10,751 bases of DNA from Prolixibacteraceae bacterium UBA5740. GTDB taxonomy: Bacteria > Bacteroidota > Bacteroidia > Bacteroidales > Prolixibacteraceae. Below the pieces are notes generated by a model that was not told where the DNA came from, ran no database searches, and saw nothing but the letters and a program-made list of their open reading frames with translations. A program made the translations under genes and the position numbers. The stretch lies in NCBI GenBank assembly GCA_002419285.1, contig DIFU01000056.1:30722-41472 (forward strand). The letters run 5' to 3'. The number at the start of each line of letters is the position of its first letter. The stretch's first letter is position 1. Of the stretch, positions 1 to 7,556 are shown piece after piece.

Positions 1-1303
1 ATTCCCATTCAAAATCGACACTGATCAAAGGCTCACCCTGAAGGTAATGTGCTTGCATCTTTCTGATATGCTGGTCATTCCTGATCTTATCCTGCTGTTT
101 CCACTGGTTCTCCATCAGGCTGATGATGTTCCTTTTCGCCCTTTCGAGCTCAGGTTGGGTAAAACCATGGAGTTTTACCCGCAATGCCTCGCCATAAATT
201 GCTTTCAGGGCTTCCTCCATGCGGTTCGGATGAGCCGTGGCATTGATGGCCAGGATGTCGTATCCCCTTGCAAAACCACCATAACTGATGCTTCCGCTCA
301 TAAACGGAGGATTTCCCCTTTGGAGGATTTCATTGATCCGGTCACTCATCATGCGGTTAAACAGGTTGGCGGCATATGAAACTCTCAGGTATGACAAATC
401 CTTATCCTCAGGCTTGGCCCCATCAAACTTGACATAGATGGCCACAGAAGAAGAGGTTGCCTCCGGATCAGTGGCCTTCGTGAAGAGAGTCTCATTATGA
501 TGCGGGATGGCTATGAAATCTCTTTCCTGTGCATTGTCCACGGCCTTGATCCCTGAAAAGAGTTTGATGATCTTCTTTTCCACCTCATCCACATCAATAT
601 CACCGGCAACCGCGATGGCCTGAAGATCAGTCCGGTACCAGTCGTGGTAAAAACTTCGAAGGGTGGGGTAATCAAAATTTTTGATCACATCCAGATTGCC
701 AATGACATCGCGGACAGCATACTTCGAATCTTTGAAAAGAACCGGAAAAAACTGCCGTTGCATCCTGAAAGCTGCATTCCTCCTTGTTCTCCACTCCTCT
801 GAAATCACACCCCTTTCAAGGTCGATTTCCTCTTCGGTCAACAACAGAAAATCAGACCAGTCGTGCAATATCAGCAAACAGGTATCAATCAGTCCGGGGG
901 CATTTACCGGAACATCACTCAGGTTGTATACCGTTTCATTCTGCGAGGTATATGCATTGATATTACGCCCAAAGGCCACCCCATGGCGTTCCAGGGTATG
1001 GATAATTCCCTTTCCCGGGAAATTTTTGGTTCCGTTGAAAGCCATATGTTCCAGAAAATGCGCCAGCCCGTCCTGGTTATCGTTTTCCAATAGTGCTCCA
1101 ACATTCTGAATGATGTAGAAACTGGCTCTTTCTTTGGGCTCCTCATTGTGGCGTATGTAATAGGTCAGGCCATTGGCCAGCTTCCCTGTACGAATGGCAG
1201 GATCAACAGGTGGCTGCTGACTAAAGGCAGGAGAAACCATCAGGATTAATCCCGTAAGAACCATTCCACATACAGCATAGATATTCATTTTCCTTTTCAT
1301 CAT
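1..1303 (-). CDS. M16 family zinc metallopeptidase, secreted, N-terminal part
   Basis: Reading from the double ATG at 1303/1300, the frame stays open for 434 codons to the left edge, so the C-terminal part is missing. Residues 1-28 form a signal peptide (MKRK start, hydrophobic run, AFS-QQ cleavage), so the enzyme is exported. The inverted zinc motif of pitrilysin/insulinase proteases is intact: HFLEH at residues 82-86 (His82, catalytic Glu85, His86), with the distal ligand most likely Glu163 in the LERGVISEEW stretch, 77 residues on as in insulin-degrading enzyme. NGLTYYIRHN before it and LQRGNPPF further on are typical of the PqqL-like branch, whose Bacteroidota members usually run to about 930 residues. 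That would put roughly half of the protein here. Substrates are unknown; the family degrades peptides or processes proteins in the envelope. It is divergent from the arabinofuranosidase gene, with 210 bp between the starts. The family is certain; the physiological role is not. Confidence 0.95.
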   Translation of the reverse strand, partial: MMKRKMNIYAVCGMVLTGLILMVSPAFSQQPPVDPAIRTGKLANGLTYYIRHNEEPKERASFYIIQNVGALLENDNQDGLAHFLEHMAFNGTKNFPGKGIIHTLERHGVAFGRNINAYTSQNETVYNLSDVPVNAPGLIDTCLLILHDWSDFLLLTEEEIDLERGVISEEWRTRRNAAFRMQRQFFPVLFKDSKYAVRDVIGNLDVIKNFDYPTLRSFYHDWYRTDLQAIAVAGDIDVDEVEKKIIKLFSGIKAVDNAQERDFIAIPHHNETLFTKATDPEATSSSVAIYVKFDGAKPEDKDLSYLRVSYAANLFNRMMSDRINEILQRGNPPFMSGSISYGGFARGYDILAINATAHPNRMEEALKAIYGEALRVKLHGFTQPELERAKRNIISLMENQWKQQDKIRNDQHIRKMQAHYLQGEPLISVDFEWE

Positions 1304-1513
1304 TTATGGTAAGTTTTAATAAAAGTCAATAAACAAGTCCTCAAAAGGGCGTAAAAATTACAAAATAAACGGGATTCACATCGTTAAATGACTTGTCAAA
1401 ATCCCATAACTATATCCAAACATTGAATCGAATGGTTTTTTAGCGGATGGTTTTAAAATGTAAAAAATACTTTTATATTTACACAAAGAAACTGAATCGA
1501 TAAAACATTAACC
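1304..1513. promoter_or_regulatory. Divergent intergenic region, protease / GH51
   Basis: This 210-bp AT-rich spacer must carry the promoters of both divergent genes. I found no exact TAnnTTTG. The nearest candidate for GH51 is TATATTTA at 1474-1481 (one mismatch), about 33 bp before the ATG. Two inverted repeats are nested: GGGATT 1371-1376 with AATCCC 1400-1405, and TGAC-TT-GTCA at 1389-1398 within them, which could be an operator dyad. TGAATCGA occurs twice (1424-1431 and 1493-1500). None of this proves regulation by arabinose. Confidence 0.35.
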
Positions 1514-3061
1514 ATGAAAAAGGCTATCTTATTATCGGGATTGTTGATTATCCTGATGTTTCAGGGAGTACATTCCCAAAATAAACTGACCATCGATGCC
1601 ACTGCTGAAGGGCAACCAATCAGCAAATATATTTACGGACATTTTGCAGAGCATTTAGGTCGGTGCATTTACGACGGAATATGGGTGGGAACCGACTCTC
1701 CCATTCCGAACATCAATGGTTACCGCAAGGATGTATTCGAGGCTCTCAAGGCATTGGACATCCCGGTTCTTCGCTGGCCTGGCGGATGTTTCGCCGACAC
1801 CTACCATTGGAAAGACGGTATCGGACCCAGAAGTGAGCGACCCAAAATTAAAAACGTTTTCTGGGGAGGTGTTGTCGAGGATAACAGTTTCGGCACACAC
1901 GAGTTTCTTGACCTCTGTGAAATGCTGGGATGCGATGCTTACATTTCGGCAAATGTGGGTAGCGGAACCGTCCAGGAAATGGTTCAGTGGATCGAATATA
2001 TGACCTCATCCGAAGATGTGGAAATGGCCAACCTGCGACGCAACAACGGAAGGGATAAGCCATGGAATGTCCGTTTTTTGGGAATTGGCAATGAAAGCTG
2101 GGGTTGTGGTGGAAATATGACACCTGAGTATTACTCTAATCTTCTCAGGCAATACTCGGGCTATGCATGGGAATATGGCAGGGATCGGCTGACCAGGGTT
2201 GGTTGTGGTGCCAACGGGAACGACTATAACTGGACCCGTGTATTGATGGAGAATGCCGGCAGACATATGGATGCCTTATCCGTACACTATTATACCATTG
2301 CCGGACCAGGTTGGAACAACAAAACGGCAGCCACCGGATTCGGCGAAGAACTCTATTTCTCAGGAATCAGGGCAGGCCTCAGGATGGATGAGCTCATCAC
2401 CCGCCACAGCAACATCATGAATGAATATGATCCCGCGAAAAAAATCGGGCTCTATGTGGATGAGTGGGGCATCTGGACTGATGTAGAACCAGGCACCAAT
2501 CCAGGTTTCCTGTTCCAGCAGAACTCTATGAGGGATGCACTGATTGCTGCCACCACCTTCGACATATTCAACCGCCATTCAGACCGTGTCAGGATGGCCA
2601 ATATTGCCCAGACTGTGAACGTGCTTCAAGCCATGATCCTGACCGAAGGTGACAAAATGGTCATGACACCCACCTATCATGTCTTCAACATGTATAAGGT
2701 ACACGGTGATGCCAAATTGATGAAAAGCTCGCTGATTAGCGAATCATACAAATTCGGTGACGACTCAGTACCAGCCATCAGCCAGACCGTCAGCAAGGAT
2801 GCAAACGGGAAAATTCACATGTCACTGAACAATGTCCACCCGGGTAAAGAAATCAGGCTGACAGTTGAAATGAATGGAGCTGCCGTGAAAAAAGTGAATA
2901 AAGGAGAGATTCTTACAGCGGAAAAGTACAACAGTGTCAATACTTTCGATAATCCGCAGCAGGTAAAGCCTGGTGAATTCAAAGGATACAAGGTAACCGG
3001 AACAAACACCCTGGAAGTTACCCTTCCGCCACTTTCTGTTGTTACGCTTGAAATGGAATAA
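1514..3061 (+). CDS. GH51 alpha-L-arabinofuranosidase, secreted
   Basis: This is a complete 515-residue glycoside hydrolase of family 51, close to the usual length of about 500. It removes terminal alpha-L-arabinofuranosyl groups from arabinan, arabinoxylan or arabinogalactan with retention of configuration. Visible landmarks are YGHFAEHLGRCIYDGIWVG (residues 41-59), LRWPGGCFADTYHW (86-99), the acid/base region GIGNESWGCGG with Glu194, and the nucleophile in YVDEWG with Glu317. The (beta/alpha)8 barrel is followed by a C-terminal beta-sandwich from about residue 385 to the end. Residues 1-21 are a signal peptide (MKKA, hydrophobic core, VHS-QN), so it acts outside the cytoplasm, as many Bacteroidota GH51 enzymes do. 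No lipobox cysteine and no carbohydrate-binding module are visible. No SusC/SusD, transporter or other glycosidase gene lies beside it in this window, so it is not in an obvious polysaccharide utilisation locus here. The ATG at 1514 begins the signal peptide directly. Confidence 0.96.
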   Translation: MKKAILLSGLLIILMFQGVHSQNKLTIDATAEGQPISKYIYGHFAEHLGRCIYDGIWVGTDSPIPNINGYRKDVFEALKALDIPVLRWPGGCFADTYHWKDGIGPRSERPKIKNVFWGGVVEDNSFGTHEFLDLCEMLGCDAYISANVGSGTVQEMVQWIEYMTSSEDVEMANLRRNNGRDKPWNVRFLGIGNESWGCGGNMTPEYYSNLLRQYSGYAWEYGRDRLTRVGCGANGNDYNWTRVLMENAGRHMDALSVHYYTIAGPGWNNKTAATGFGEELYFSGIRAGLRMDELITRHSNIMNEYDPAKKIGLYVDEWGIWTDVEPGTNPGFLFQQNSMRDALIAATTFDIFNRHSDRVRMANIAQTVNVLQAMILTEGDKMVMTPTYHVFNMYKVHGDAKLMKSSLISESYKFGDDSVPAISQTVSKDANGKIHMSLNNVHPGKEIRLTVEMNGAAVKKVNKGEILTAEKYNSVNTFDNPQQVKPGEFKGYKVTGTNTLEVTLPPLSVVTLEME

Positions 3062-3090
3062 CCTGATTTCTGCAATAAATTAGTCTGCGA

Positions 3091-3123
3091 GGGGACTGAA
3101 TTGGCCATTGCCTTTCAGTCCCT
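3091..3123. terminator. Hairpin between convergent GH51 and HTH genes
   Basis: A perfect 9-bp stem pairs GGGACTGAA (3092-3100) with TTCAGTCCC (3114-3122). A G-T pair (3091/3123) extends it, and a small inner stem GGC/GCC (3103-3105 with 3110-3112) sits in the loop. It lies 29 bp after the GH51 stop and abuts the stop of the minus-strand gene (3124-3126). That is the place for a bidirectional terminator. No good T-run follows on either strand, so termination strength is uncertain. Confidence 0.6.
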
Positions 3124-3393
3124 TCACTGTATAATGGAAATTAAACGGGATGCCGGAACTTTCGCCAGCTTAAAATTGATTTCCAATTCATGGCCATTCT
3201 TATAATGATATGAATTCATGGCCCTTGAAAACTCAATTTCAACACCACAGTCACGAAGAAATTCAAGACAAGTGAACAACTGCCTTCTGCTGATGTTCAT
3301 CCGTTTGCAAAACTGTTCGGGCGATCCGGTATGATGTGTCCTGATCAAATTATTCATGGTAATCAATCTGTCTATCTGTTCTAATGCTTTCAT
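3124..3393 (-). CDS. Small helix-turn-helix DNA-binding protein
   Basis: This 89-residue protein has a winged-helix-like N-terminal half: MKALEQIDRLITMNNLIR (1-18), then a helix-turn-helix at about residues 22-48 (GSPEQFCKRMNISRRQLFTC), then a beta-wing-like stretch (VEIEFSRAMNSYHY, about 51-64). The pattern resembles HTH_11/DeoR-like N-terminal domains and a common class of small Bacteroidota HTH proteins. There is no ligand-binding domain, and the C-terminal 25 residues are basic and hydrophobic. It is probably a local transcription regulator. It is convergent with GH51 and divergent from the glycosyltransferase. The shared upstream region holds phased ACCAT/ATGGT repeats that it could bind, which is inference. 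A minus-strand CAAAATTA (3425-3432, read as TAATTTTG) fits a -7 element, giving a leader of about 25 nt. HTH assignment is fairly secure; the target is unknown. Confidence 0.8.
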   Translation of the reverse strand: MKALEQIDRLITMNNLIRTHHTGSPEQFCKRMNISRRQLFTCLEFLRDCGVEIEFSRAMNSYHYKNGHELEINFKLAKVPASRLISIIQ

Positions 3394-3424
3394 AATATCA
3401 GTTTTTGGTAAAATGTCTTAAAAA

Positions 3425-3432
3425 CAAAATTA
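3425..3432 (-). promoter_or_regulatory. Candidate -7 element of the HTH gene
   Basis: On the minus strand this reads TAATTTTG, an exact match to the Bacteroidota -7 consensus TAnnTTTG, 31 bp upstream of the ATG at 3393. No TTG -33 element is evident at the usual spacing. The consensus fixes only six bases, so a chance match is possible. Confidence 0.4.
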
Positions 3433-3535
3433 AGTACAAATTTTTAAATTACATATGGTCATTTCGTGGACAACCTGAAATGATGGAAAAAATTCCATGC
3501 CTCCCTTAATTTGATACAATTGTTTGGGAACTCCC

Positions 3536-3564
3536 CCTGAACTACCCTGTCGGGTTTGTTCAGG
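3536..3564. repeat. Nested stem-loop
   Basis: CCTGAAC (3536-3542) pairs perfectly with GTTCAGG (3558-3564). Inside, ACCC (3544-3547) pairs with GGGT (3552-3555) around the loop TGTC. That gives 11 base pairs with only small internal asymmetry. No T-run follows on either strand, so it is not a classical terminator. It could be a structured leader or DNA dyad; its function is unknown. Confidence 0.5.
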
Positions 3565-3608
3565 TCAACCACTCCTTTTGGGTTTCACCATAGCTTCTGC
3601 AGTCTTTT

Positions 3609-3652
3609 ACCATTATTTGACCATTATTATATGGTATAACATTGGTATTACT
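3609..3652. repeat. 11-bp phased ACCAT/ATGGT half-site array, candidate operator
   Basis: Four pentamers start exactly 11 bp apart: ACCAT at 3609 and 3620, ATGGT at 3631 and the variant TTGGT at 3642. The first two are direct repeats sharing nine bases (ACCATTATT), the last two share TGGTAT, and the two pairs are inverted relative to each other (centre ACCAT-N6-ATGGT, 3620-3635). A further ACCAT at 3587 is 22 bp, two units, upstream of the first. Spacing of about one helical turn would put the half-sites on one DNA face, as expected for a multimeric regulator. Binding by the adjacent HTH protein is inference. Confidence 0.45.
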
Positions 3653-3678
3653 ATGTATATTGTATCTAAATAGTAATA
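3646..3678. repeat. 9-bp inverted repeat
   Basis: TATTACTAT (3646-3654) is the exact reverse complement of ATAGTAATA (3670-3678), with a 15-nt AT-rich spacer. It overlaps the end of the 11-bp phased array. It may be a second operator dyad; being AT-rich, it would be a weak RNA hairpin. Confidence 0.4.
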
Positions 3679-3787
3679 AGGGGTTCGGGACCGGGTCAAG
3701 AACAGTATAAAGGTTAAAGAGAATTTGATCAGTCATTGATGCTTAAGGCCATTTTCAGAACCCACGATAATTTTACCAGATTATTCG

Positions 3788-3795
3788 TAGGTTTG
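3788..3795 (+). promoter_or_regulatory. Candidate -7 element of the glycosyltransferase gene
   Basis: TAGGTTTG matches TAnnTTTG exactly and lies 66 bp upstream of the ATG at 3862. If it is real, transcription starts downstream of the alternative ATG at 3739, which supports 3862 as the start of translation. No TTG is visible at the -33 distance, so confidence is low. Confidence 0.3.
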
Positions 3796-3861
3796 AAACC
3801 AATTCCGGATCTACATCCCGAAAACAAAAGCAAGAGGAATATCCTGTCGGAACTCATTAAC

Positions 3862-5808
3862 ATGAAAAAGCATATTTTTCAAAAACCAGATACCCTTATT
3901 CTCATACTGATACTGGCAGTGGCTACCTTTTTGAGATTCTATCGCATCCGGGAAATCCCTTTTACCCATGATGAATTCAGTGCATTGTTCAGGACCGGTT
4001 ATGATCATTTCAGGGAACTCATCAATCAGGGTGTGAAAATTGACGGACACCCTGCAGGCGTGCAGGTATTCCTCAATTACTGGGTAAAGTTGACAGGGAT
4101 GACTGAATGGCTGGTTAAACTCCCCTTTTTGTTTGCAGGGGTGTTGTCCACATACTTAATATATAATATTGGATGCCGATGGTTTAACAAAACGGTTGGG
4201 CTGATCGCCGCTGCCTTTCTGGCGACACTGCAGTACCCTGTGATGTACAGCCAGATTGCCCGCCCATATGGCAGTGGACTGTTTCTGACCCTGGCTATGG
4301 TGCTTTTCTGGACCAACCTGATGCTAACACCCGAAAAGAATTTCCGGAAAAATGCCATTCTTTTTGTTGTCACGGCGTCACTATGTACCTATAATCATCA
4401 CTTCAGCCTTCTGTTTGCCTTCATTGTTGGAATTACAGGCATATTTTTGATCCCATCCGCATATAGAAAGCGATATCTTGGGTTGGGACTGGCGATCATT
4501 CTTCTGTATCTGCCGCATACCGGGATTTTTCTTTATCAGTTGGGAATGGGGGGCGTTGAAGGATGGCTGGCCAAACCTGGGTATGATTTCCCAATCAAAT
4601 ATCTTGGGTATATTTTCCATTTCTCCTTTTACACCACATTTCTGGCAGCAGCCTTATTTCTGTTTGGGATCTTTCAATCAGGCAGGAATCAAATCAAAAA
4701 GGGATTTTTCCTGATATCACTGCTTTGGTTCCTTATACCCCTTGTTATTGGTTTTACTTACTCCATGTTGGTAAGCTCGGTGCTTCAATATTCAGTCCTT
4801 CTTTTTAGTTTTCCTTATTTGTTTTTTGTGCTGTTCGGCCACATCCGTGAACAAAAGCCTTTTGTAAATCAGGTTCTGGTAGTATCCATTCTGACAGTGA
4901 ATATCCTTACACTCACTCTTGAAAGAGATCATTACCGGATATTTTACAATTCACCCTACGAAAGAATCGTGGTTGATTTTAAATCCATTGCTGAGAAGCC
5001 CTATTTAAAAATAATCGTTTCCCATCCCAAAATCACCCAATATTACATCAACAAGCATCAGGTCAGTCAATCATTTCATTGGGAGAAATCAGTTGAAAGC
5101 GAAGAAGAACTGATTGGTTTCCTGAAAGCACACTCGTCGAAATATGATACGCTGTTCCTTGGCAGTCTTTCCTCGGTACATCCAGTGGCCATTCCTGTAA
5201 TCATGGATTATTATCCGGAAATGTTCAGCGAGAATAATTACATGGGGGGTAGCAGTTATATTTTTGCCCGAAGCAACAAGAATTCAAAAACCTTCGTCGA
5301 CCAGCTCGACTTCAGTCCTTCTTTTCCAACGTTCTGGTCCGGTATTGACCCTAACGGTATCACAAGGGATACAACCGAAAAAGAGAATTATCTATACCGG
5401 ATGAACGAACAGATGGAATGGGGACCGACCTATATAAGGAATATCAGGGAACTGATCGACAGTCAAAACGATTATATCGACATCTCGGTGGATTTTATGC
5501 CAGGGGATAGCTTAAGTCAGGTAATCCTGGTGGCATCCCTGGAGGAAAACGGCCAGAGTATCTTTTGGAATGGAAGTGATGCCTCAAAATACAGTAACAA
5601 CTTACTTCAGGATTCCTGCTCCATCAGGGCGCACATCTCAGTAAAACTGTCGGATATTAAGCTCAGTGGAAATGTTGTCATGCTAAAGGCATTTATCTGG
5701 AATAAGGGAAAGAGAACCTTCATGGCTGACAATTTTACCATTTCTTTGCGCAAAGGAAATCCCATACTCTACGGCCATATCGAAAAGATCCCGTATTCCA
5801 GGGATTAA
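3862..5808 (+). CDS. GT-C membrane glycosyltransferase (PMT/ArnT-like)
   Basis: From the ATG at 3862 this is a 648-residue polytopic protein of the ArnT/PMT_2 (GT39/GT83-like) type. These enzymes use polyprenyl-phosphate-linked sugars at the periplasmic face to glycosylate lipids or proteins. A short basic N-terminus (MKKHIFQKPD) leads into membrane segment 1 (residues 11-26). The first external loop carries the THDEF motif with the acidic pair Asp37-Glu38, the expected catalytic or metal site, then GHPAGVQVFLNYW (62-74), matching the HPP-like loop of the family, and SQIARPYG (130-137). About eight to ten hydrophobic segments follow up to residue 354. The last roughly 290 residues look soluble and probably periplasmic, and I do not recognise them. 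The frame continues upstream to ATG 3739, but that extension has no membrane character and would place an unusual 42-residue tail before segment 1. The next gene starts 17 bp after the stop. Sugar and acceptor are unknown. Confidence 0.82.
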   Translation: MKKHIFQKPDTLILILILAVATFLRFYRIREIPFTHDEFSALFRTGYDHFRELINQGVKIDGHPAGVQVFLNYWVKLTGMTEWLVKLPFLFAGVLSTYLIYNIGCRWFNKTVGLIAAAFLATLQYPVMYSQIARPYGSGLFLTLAMVLFWTNLMLTPEKNFRKNAILFVVTASLCTYNHHFSLLFAFIVGITGIFLIPSAYRKRYLGLGLAIILLYLPHTGIFLYQLGMGGVEGWLAKPGYDFPIKYLGYIFHFSFYTTFLAAALFLFGIFQSGRNQIKKGFFLISLLWFLIPLVIGFTYSMLVSSVLQYSVLLFSFPYLFFVLFGHIREQKPFVNQVLVVSILTVNILTLTLERDHYRIFYNSPYERIVVDFKSIAEKPYLKIIVSHPKITQYYINKHQVSQSFHWEKSVESEEELIGFLKAHSSKYDTLFLGSLSSVHPVAIPVIMDYYPEMFSENNYMGGSSYIFARSNKNSKTFVDQLDFSPSFPTFWSGIDPNGITRDTTEKENYLYRMNEQMEWGPTYIRNIRELIDSQNDYIDISVDFMPGDSLSQVILVASLEENGQSIFWNGSDASKYSNNLLQDSCSIRAHISVKLSDIKLSGNVVMLKAFIWNKGKRTFMADNFTISLRKGNPILYGHIEKIPYSRD

Positions 5809-5825
5809 CACAAACTCAAAGATCG

Positions 5826-6512
5826 ATGACACATAAAAGTTTCTCAGATTCAGACAAGATTTTTCATTCAGACGGACACCGCGTAGGACAGATTGCAGCA
5901 GACCAGGGACTAAGTCCGGCTGATATTTCGAATGGAGTCAAGACTCTTCAGGAATCCATGGATGACCTAAATGAAGCCATCCTTCGAAATGCAGCGACAC
6001 AAGGTGTTCAGGTTGCCTGCAGCAAAGGTTGTGACTGGTGCTGTTACCAGCCTGTTTTTGCCAATAATTTTGAAATGTTGCGCTTAATCAGGCACATTCG
6101 CAAAAAATTTTCAAGTACTCAGATTTCAATGATACTTAAAAAAGCAGCCACTAAAAATCTTGCTGTATCCAACTTGTCAGAATCGAAGATGCTCAGGCAC
6201 AAAGCTGCCTGCCCTCTTCTCGAAAACGGAGTATGCACAGTTTATGATGCACGTCCAATGGCTTGCAGGATATACCTTTCAACCAGCCTTGAAAGCTGCA
6301 GGCACTTTTTCAACCACCCCAGCGACAAACACAAATATCCCATGCTTCTTGAGTTTCCCCTGAGGGCCGGAAGAATGCTGAATGAAGGTTTTACTGCTGC
6401 CATGAGGCAAAACGGACAGCCTTCACGCGAATACCGGCTGGAAGAGGGATTGCTGTTGTTTCTTCAAGAGCCGGACCTCGATTCCGAATCGTTGTCAGAT
6501 TTCAACATTTGA
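5826..6512 (+). CDS. YkgJ-family cysteine cluster protein
   Basis: This 228-residue cytoplasmic protein has no signal peptide and no membrane segment. It carries the cysteine pattern of the YkgJ/CxxCxxCC family (PF03692), annotated as a putative zinc- or iron-chelating domain. Cys65, Cys69, Cys72 and Cys73 lie in CSKGCDWCC. Cys129 and Cys137 lie in CPLLENGVC, followed by TVYDARPMACR with Cys147, and finally ESC with Cys158. All eight cysteines typical of the family appear present, so the site looks functional. The first 60 residues are a less conserved helical lead-in. The biochemical role of the family is poorly known; metal or Fe-S cluster binding is presumed. It starts 17 bp after the glycosyltransferase stop and is probably co-transcribed with it, but the context does not reveal a shared pathway. 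Confidence 0.9.
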   Translation: MTHKSFSDSDKIFHSDGHRVGQIAADQGLSPADISNGVKTLQESMDDLNEAILRNAATQGVQVACSKGCDWCCYQPVFANNFEMLRLIRHIRKKFSSTQISMILKKAATKNLAVSNLSESKMLRHKAACPLLENGVCTVYDARPMACRIYLSTSLESCRHFFNHPSDKHKYPMLLEFPLRAGRMLNEGFTAAMRQNGQPSREYRLEEGLLLFLQEPDLDSESLSDFNI

Positions 6513-6736
6513 AACACCCTATTGTTTGTTTGAACCCGCCAATAAACAGGTTTAAGGTTTTTAATTTTCAAGAAAGTGGTAACCTACTGAAATAGTATTC
6601 GTATTTTCGTAATTAAAAGACCCAGGTTCGTTTTCCGGAATTGCATTTTTTGAAGCAGGGGTATTGATGGGATTGCATGATTCTGTTATTCCCGTTATTC
6701 CGGATAGTGAAATAAATTCAGTTTGATACGTCATAA
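6513..6736 (+). promoter_or_regulatory. Intergenic region: possible terminator and promoter of PHP gene
   Basis: Just after the YkgJ stop, two competing hairpins are possible. TGTTTGTT (6523-6530) can pair with AATAAACA (6541-6548), or TTGAACC (6530-6536) with GGTTTAA (6549-6555), each with one G-T pair. The second is followed by TTTTTAATTTTC, so a weak terminator is plausible. Further on, ATTGCAT occurs at 6640-6646 and 6672-6678, TCCGGA at 6634-6639 and 6699-6704, and GTTATTCC is repeated almost in tandem (6685-6692, 6694-6701). No exact TAnnTTTG was found. No gene is supported here. Confidence 0.3.
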
Positions 6737-7519
6737 ATGTCAGGATTAACAGATTATCATACCCATTCGGTCTTATCGGATGGATCAGCCAGATACGAAA
6801 CAATGGTCCGGACAGCCATCGAAAAAGGGCTCGACGAGATCGGATTTAGTGACCATGTTTGCCTTAAGCCGGTAACCTGGGCCATTGAGGAGATTGACCT
6901 TCCGGTAATGTCGCACCAGATCATGGAAATCCGCGAAAAATACGATCACCTGATTTCTGTCAAATACGGCATTGAGCTTGATTACTTTCCGGGCAGGGAA
7001 GAAGAACTTCACAGGATCATCAACTCGCTTCCGCTGGATTATGTCATTGGATCCATTCATTTCATCGGAGACTGGAATTTTGACGGCGATACCTCCCTGT
7101 ACGGGAAATGGCCGAATGATGAATTATATGCCATGTATTACCAGCTCGTGCAGCAAATGGCCGCCAGCAATCTCTTCGACATCATTGGCCATCTCGACAT
7201 CATCAAGAAATTTGCCATCTATCCCGAATCTGACCTGACACATTTATACGAAGAAACCGCACGGATCATTAAAGCTTCAGGAAGCGTTGTTGAGTTGAAT
7301 ACAGGTGGACTCGACAGGCCGTGTAATGAATTCAACCCGGGGCAGGCATGGCTCGAGATTCTCCATGCCGAATCAGTACCGGTTACCATCACTTCGGATG
7401 CCCATCACCCTGACCAGATAGCCCGGCATTTCCCGGGAGCAGTTGAGTTGCTCCACAAAATCGGATACACCGAAATCACCACATTTACAAAAAGAAGGCG
7501 TGGGTCGCTGAAAATTTGA
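6737..7519 (+). CDS. PHP-domain phosphatase, histidinol-phosphatase (HisJ/HisK) family
   Basis: This complete 260-residue protein has the polymerase-and-histidinol-phosphatase fold, a metal-dependent phosphoesterase barrel. The metal-binding motifs are all visible in order: DYHTHS with His8 and His10, SDG with Asp15, FSDH with Asp39 and His40, GIELDY with Glu80, GSIHFI with His108, GHLD with His152 and Asp154, and SDAHH with Asp221 and His223. These fit the HisJ family that converts L-histidinol phosphate to L-histidinol in histidine biosynthesis. No other his gene lies nearby, and Bacteroidota often use the HAD-type domain of HisB for this step, so another small phosphorylated substrate is possible. 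It is cytoplasmic, with no signal peptide. The ATG at 6737 places the first metal motif at residue 6, as usual. The CPBP protease gene follows 37 bp later and is likely in the same transcript. Confidence 0.88.
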   Translation: MSGLTDYHTHSVLSDGSARYETMVRTAIEKGLDEIGFSDHVCLKPVTWAIEEIDLPVMSHQIMEIREKYDHLISVKYGIELDYFPGREEELHRIINSLPLDYVIGSIHFIGDWNFDGDTSLYGKWPNDELYAMYYQLVQQMAASNLFDIIGHLDIIKKFAIYPESDLTHLYEETARIIKASGSVVELNTGGLDRPCNEFNPGQAWLEILHAESVPVTITSDAHHPDQIARHFPGAVELLHKIGYTEITTFTKRRRGSLKI

Positions 7520-7556
7520 CTATTTTCGACCCCGATTGCGGTTTAAAACTCAGAAT

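Larger units (their letters stand above)
3394..3861. other. Long intergenic region with phased repeats and hairpins
   Basis: I see no convincing coding sequence in this stretch, apart from a possible N-terminal extension of the following gene from 3739. It contains the candidate HTH promoter (3425-3432), a nested GC-rich hairpin (3536-3564), half-sites phased at 11 bp (3609-3652), a 9-bp dyad (3646-3654 with 3670-3678) and a TAGGTTTG promoter-like element at 3788-3795. The concentration of ordered elements is higher than in the other intergenic spaces here and suggests a control region between the divergent HTH and glycosyltransferase genes. Confidence 0.5.

Noticed and set aside
47..379. Open frame of 110 codons on the plus strand
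   Set aside because: It lies wholly antisense to the M16 peptidase, whose frame is continuous with family motifs; the translated product resembles nothing.
681..1109. Open frame of 142 codons on the plus strand
   Set aside because: Antisense to the zinc-motif region of the M16 peptidase; low-complexity, serine- and arginine-rich product typical of a shadow frame.
1..1303. Possible frameshift in the M16 gene
   Set aside because: Recounting from the ATG at 1301-1303 gives one uninterrupted frame through HFLEH to position 2; the apparent shift was a counting error.
3646..3678. Inverted repeat considered as an invertible (phase-variable) promoter
   Set aside because: Arms are only 9 bp with a 15-nt spacer, too short to flank an invertible promoter, and no recombinase gene is near.
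6561..6803. Open frame of 80 codons on the minus strand, partly intergenic
   Set aside because: Overlaps the start of the PHP gene in antisense; no recognisable domain and no promoter-like element.
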